Shown here: positions 15,012-17,116 of the stretch, one piece after another | Numbering within the stretch: position 1 is the first letter of the stretch | Layout: each line of letters begins with the position of its first letter | Origin: Rhodobacteraceae bacterium UBA3087 | GTDB taxonomy: Bacteria > Pseudomonadota > Alphaproteobacteria > Rhodobacterales > Rhodobacteraceae | Length of the DNA: 17,116 nt | Reading direction: 5' to 3' | NCBI GenBank assembly: GCA_002367285.1 | Contig: DFBF01000018.1 | Coordinates: 1 to 17,116 of the forward strand | Position numbers and translations under genes: made by a program | The notes under the pieces: generated by a model | The model's database searches: none | Told to the model about the DNA's origin: nothing | The model's input: the letters and a program-made list of their open reading frames with translations, nothing else

Positions 15012-16430
15012 TTACGCCGCGTTTTTGCACGCGTGGTACTGACCTGTTGCCGGATCAAGCGCATACAGGGGTGCCCAACGATCCAGGTCGCGCACCAGGG
15101 CGCTGACGCTGTCCAGGATGTAACGCACCGTGTCCTCGGCCATCAAATAGCTGAAATTCAGGCGGGTCCAGCCGGGTTTTTCGACCATCTGACCGCTGGC
15201 CAACGCGTCGTGTATGCGTTCACTTTCGGCCCTGTCGATGCCCAACAACCGATGCCCGTAAGGGCCTGCACAGGCGCAGCCCCCCCGCGCCTGAATGCCA
15301 TACAGATCGGACAAAAGCCGGGTGAACAGCTGCGGCGACACCAGGGTGCCAGCGCCATCGCGGATCAAAAGCGAAAAGATCGGCAGGCGGTGCGCCTTGT
15401 CCGCCCCAAGCATGGTGATCTGCGCATTGCCCCCCCAGGCTTGCGCCGCCATCGCGCCATACTGGGCCTCGCGCGCCTCGATTTTGGCCTGGCCCACGGC
15501 CTCCTTGACCAAGAACACAAGGGCGGCGCGGATGTCACCAATGACGTTTGGCGTGCCCGCCTCTTCGCGCGCAGCCAAGTCATCGGTGTAATCGTGACGC
15601 CAGGGCGACACAAAGCTGACCGTGCCGCCGCCCGGCCAACTGGGACAGGCACAGCGCACCACCGATTTTTTCACTACAAACAGGCCCGAGGCCCCCGGCC
15701 CGCCCGGAAACTTGTGCGGCGACACGACGGCGGCATCCAGGCCAGCCGCCATATCAATCGGCAAATAGGGTCCGGCCCCCGCAAAGTCCCAGACGCTCAG
15801 CGCGCCATGGGCTTTCAAGGTCGCAACCACGGGCGCAGGGTTCGTGATAATGCCGGTCACATTCGAGGCCGCCGAGAAGCTGCCGATTTTCAGGTCCGCA
15901 TCGGCATGGTCGCGCAGCGCCCTGTCCAGCGCCACCAAATCCGGGCCGCCCTCGGCTGCCTCGGGGATTTCAACCACTTTTGCCCGGCTTTCGCGCCAGG
16001 GCAGGATGTTAGAGTGGTGTTCATACGGCCCGAGAAAGACCACCGGATTTTGGGCGGACTGCACACCCAACAGATGAACCAACCGGTTCAACCCTGCCGT
16101 CGCCCCCGCGCCCGCGAAGATCACTTCGTGATCAGGCCCGGCATTGACCAGACGGGCAATTTCGGCGCGCGCGTCGGCCCGCAACTGGGTGATCCTGGCG
16201 CCACAATACGACGCCTCGGTGTGGGAATTGGCGTAATAGGGCAGAACCTCAGTCGTGATAAAATCCTCGACCTGGCGCAGAGCGCGGCCCGAGGCAACAT
16301 AGTCCGCATAGACCAGCGGCACGTCGCCCGCCGGGCCCGGGATCATAATCCCCTCGCCGATAAGCCCCGCCGCCAGATCATCTGCTGCGTGCGGGGTGGA
16401 GAGGCGGTGACGAAAGGTCGCGAGGCTCAT
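15012..16430 (-). CDS. Class V PLP-dependent enzyme, cysteine desulfurase-like
   Basis: A 472-residue fold-type I PLP enzyme of the aminotransferase class V/CsdA superfamily. Seen: YADYVASGRALRQVE (41-55) at the N-terminus, ANSHTEAS (67-74), a PLP-phosphate loop AGAGATAGLNRL (106-117), the ring-stacking His in YEHHSN (136-141), D215 (WDFAG) for the pyridine nitrogen, the Schiff-base lysine K240 in SPHKFPGG, and the EEAGTPN segment (289-295). A Cys-Ala-Cys loop, GGCACAGPYGH (383-393), occupies the place of the catalytic-cysteine loop of SufS/CsdA enzymes (RxGHHCAxP), so sulfur or selenium transfer from cysteine is possible. The protein is 50-70 residues longer than SufS, and no suf or isc genes are nearby. 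The substrate is unknown. ATG at 16430 has AAGGA eight bases upstream. It is divergent from an Lrp-type regulator, which suggests control by an amino acid. Confidence 0.85.
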   Translation of the reverse strand: MSLATFRHRLSTPHAADDLAAGLIGEGIMIPGPAGDVPLVYADYVASGRALRQVEDFITTEVLPYYANSHTEASYCGARITQLRADARAEIARLVNAGPDHEVIFAGAGATAGLNRLVHLLGVQSAQNPVVFLGPYEHHSNILPWRESRAKVVEIPEAAEGGPDLVALDRALRDHADADLKIGSFSAASNVTGIITNPAPVVATLKAHGALSVWDFAGAGPYLPIDMAAGLDAAVVSPHKFPGGPGASGLFVVKKSVVRCACPSWPGGGTVSFVSPWRHDYTDDLAAREEAGTPNVIGDIRAALVFLVKEAVGQAKIEAREAQYGAMAAQAWGGNAQITMLGADKAHRLPIFSLLIRDGAGTLVSPQLFTRLLSDLYGIQARGGCACAGPYGHRLLGIDRAESERIHDALASGQMVEKPGWTRLNFSYLMAEDTVRYILDSVSALVRDLDRWAPLYALDPATGQYHACKNAA

Positions 16431-16451
16431 GACAGATATCCTTTTCGTCAG

Positions 16452-16517
16452 TATGACCCGTCTGATCCGAGGATTTTCCACCTTTTCTTGCGTTGAATTC
16501 CAAAGCAATGGGTCATA
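16452..16517. promoter_or_regulatory. Inverted repeat in the gap between the PLP enzyme and lrp-type gene, candidate operator
   Basis: TATGACCC at 16452-16459 and GGGTCATA at 16510-16517 are perfect 8-base inverted copies, 58 bases centre to centre. The right copy overlaps the predicted -10 of the regulator gene; the left copy overlaps CATACT on the minus strand, a possible -10 for the PLP enzyme. Spaced half-sites near divergent promoters are usual for Lrp/AsnC octamers. The role is inferred. Confidence 0.4.
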
Positions 16518-16521
16518 TGAT
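16493..16521 (+). promoter_or_regulatory. Candidate sigma-70 promoter of the Lrp/AsnC-type gene
   Basis: TTGAAT (16493-16498) and TATGAT (16516-16521) are separated by exactly 17 bases and match the -35 and -10 consensus at 4 and 5 of 6 positions. It is the best promoter match noticed in the window. The -10 ends six bases before the ATG at 16528, so transcription should begin at or next to the start codon. Confidence 0.5.
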
Positions 16522-16527
16522 CGTGAA

Positions 16528-16989
16528 ATGGTAAGTATTGCAGATCATATTGACCGCGCCCTTTTGGCCGAACTGCAAAAGGACGCGTCGCTGTCACAAC
16601 GTGAATTGGCCGACCGGGTGGGCCTGTCGCAGAATGCCTGCTGGCGGCGGCTTCAGAACCTGACGGCGCGTGGCATCCTGCAAGGGTCGCGCGCACAGGT
16701 GAACCGGCAGGCCCTGGGCCTGGATCTGGTTGTCTTCGTCATGCTGCGCACGCGCCACCATTCGGCGGACTGGCTGGCGACCTTTCGCCGCCATGTCCTG
16801 ACCATTCCAGAAGTGGTGGATTTCCACCGCATCGGCGGCGATTACGACTATCAGCTCAAGGTCGTGACCCAGGACATGGCCAGCTATGACCGCGTTTATC
16901 AACGGCTGATCGAAGGGGTCGAGCTGGATTCAGTCACCAGCTATTTCGCCATGGAAGCCATCGCGGAAACCCGTCCCCTGCCCCTATAG
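16528..16989 (+). CDS. Lrp/AsnC family transcriptional regulator
   Basis: A 153-residue protein of standard Lrp/AsnC length. The N-terminal winged helix-turn-helix (about 5-55) opens with the family phrase IDRALLAELQKDASLSQREL and contains the recognition helix VGLSQNACWRRLQNL (30-44). A linker and a RAM/ligand-binding domain follow (about 65-150), with HRIGGDYDYQLKVV and a C-terminal TSYFAMEAI strand. Such proteins form octamers that sense amino acids and commonly repress themselves and a neighbouring transport or catabolic gene; the divergent PLP enzyme is the obvious target here. The frame is open further upstream, but that part overlaps the promoter and the PLP enzyme start. ATG at 16528 is the only start giving the family N-terminus; it has no Shine-Dalgarno sequence. 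Its stop overlaps the converging gene. The effector amino acid is unknown. Confidence 0.93.
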   Translation: MVSIADHIDRALLAELQKDASLSQRELADRVGLSQNACWRRLQNLTARGILQGSRAQVNRQALGLDLVVFVMLRTRHHSADWLATFRRHVLTIPEVVDFHRIGGDYDYQLKVVTQDMASYDRVYQRLIEGVELDSVTSYFAMEAIAETRPLPL

Positions 16990-17116
16990 CAACGCCGCGC
17001 GTTCGACCCGCGCGGGGTCGGGATAGGGGCGGTACAGCCCGAATTCGACAGTGTCGATCATATTGTGCACGCGGGTGTGCAATCGCTCAACTTCATCCGA
17101 GGCCTCGCAGACATGG
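16984..17116 (-). CDS. C-terminal end of an unidentified protein, cut by the window edge
   Basis: On the minus strand a frame enters from the right edge and ends with TAG at 16986-16984. Forty-three residues are visible; they include EVERLHTRVHNMID and end in LYRPYPDPARVERAALL. Codons have the GC-rich third positions of the neighbouring genes, and the convergent layout fits a real gene. I do not recognise the family: the visible piece is a short helix-like segment plus a proline-rich tail. The frame was preferred to the other two because it stays open and has this codon bias, but the sample is small. Confidence 0.55.
   Translation of the reverse strand, partial: HVCEASDEVERLHTRVHNMIDTVEFGLYRPYPDPARVERAALL

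Noticed and set aside
15003..16496. Long plus-strand open frame of 497 codons opposite the PLP enzyme
   Set aside because: It is antisense to a protein with intact PLP motifs, and its translation is Arg/His/Gln-rich without domains. High GC makes such shadow frames common.

Overview
The window is about 17.1 kb of GC-rich DNA with dense genes and short or negative gaps. Gene content and protein styles fit an alphaproteobacterium, most likely of the Rhodobacteraceae (Roseobacter group). The pointers are a DUF2125 protein, a tightly overlapping hisC-tyrC pair, an extensin-family peptidase, a DUF938 methyltransferase beside gloB, and an RTX-type calcium-binding protein of the kind common in marine members. 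This placement is inferred from content; there is no rRNA or tRNA gene in the window.

Layout. 1-1503 is the 3' part of an acidic RTX-like gene, cut by the window edge. 1583-3110 holds two minus-strand SAM methyltransferase-fold genes. Divergent from them is gloB (3174-3941), followed by clpA (4088-6409). A secreted M23 endopeptidase starts inside the clpA stop codon (6409-7389). Converging on it is a minus-strand module: a ChaC-type gamma-glutamylcyclotransferase, then a MotA/TolQ/ExbB-like channel protein and a MotB/OmpA-like protein with a very long coiled coil (7395-10980). A DUF2125 gene (11044-12045) faces the overlapping operon hisC > tyrC > extensin-family gene (14917 down to 12058). 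A class V PLP enzyme (15012-16430) is divergent from an Lrp/AsnC regulator (16528-16989). The last 133 bases are the 3' end of an unidentified minus-strand gene whose stop overlaps the regulator's stop.

How the genes work together. GloB (methylglyoxal detoxification) and ChaC (glutathione breakdown) both touch glutathione but are not adjacent. HisC and TyrC are translationally linked, which points to HisC acting as an aromatic aminotransferase in tyrosine and phenylalanine synthesis. The M23 enzyme, the MotB-like protein and the extensin-family protein all act at the cell wall. The Lrp-type regulator very likely controls itself and the divergent PLP enzyme: an inverted repeat in the 97-bp gap overlaps its predicted -10 box.

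Most of the window is ordinary chromosomal core. The points most worth following are the MotA/MotB-like motor pair with its unusual tail and coiled coil, the Lrp/PLP-enzyme regulatory gap with a probable leaderless start, and the unassigned class V PLP enzyme with a Cys-Ala-Cys loop. No CRISPR array, insertion sequence, integrase or recognisable defence cassette was seen.
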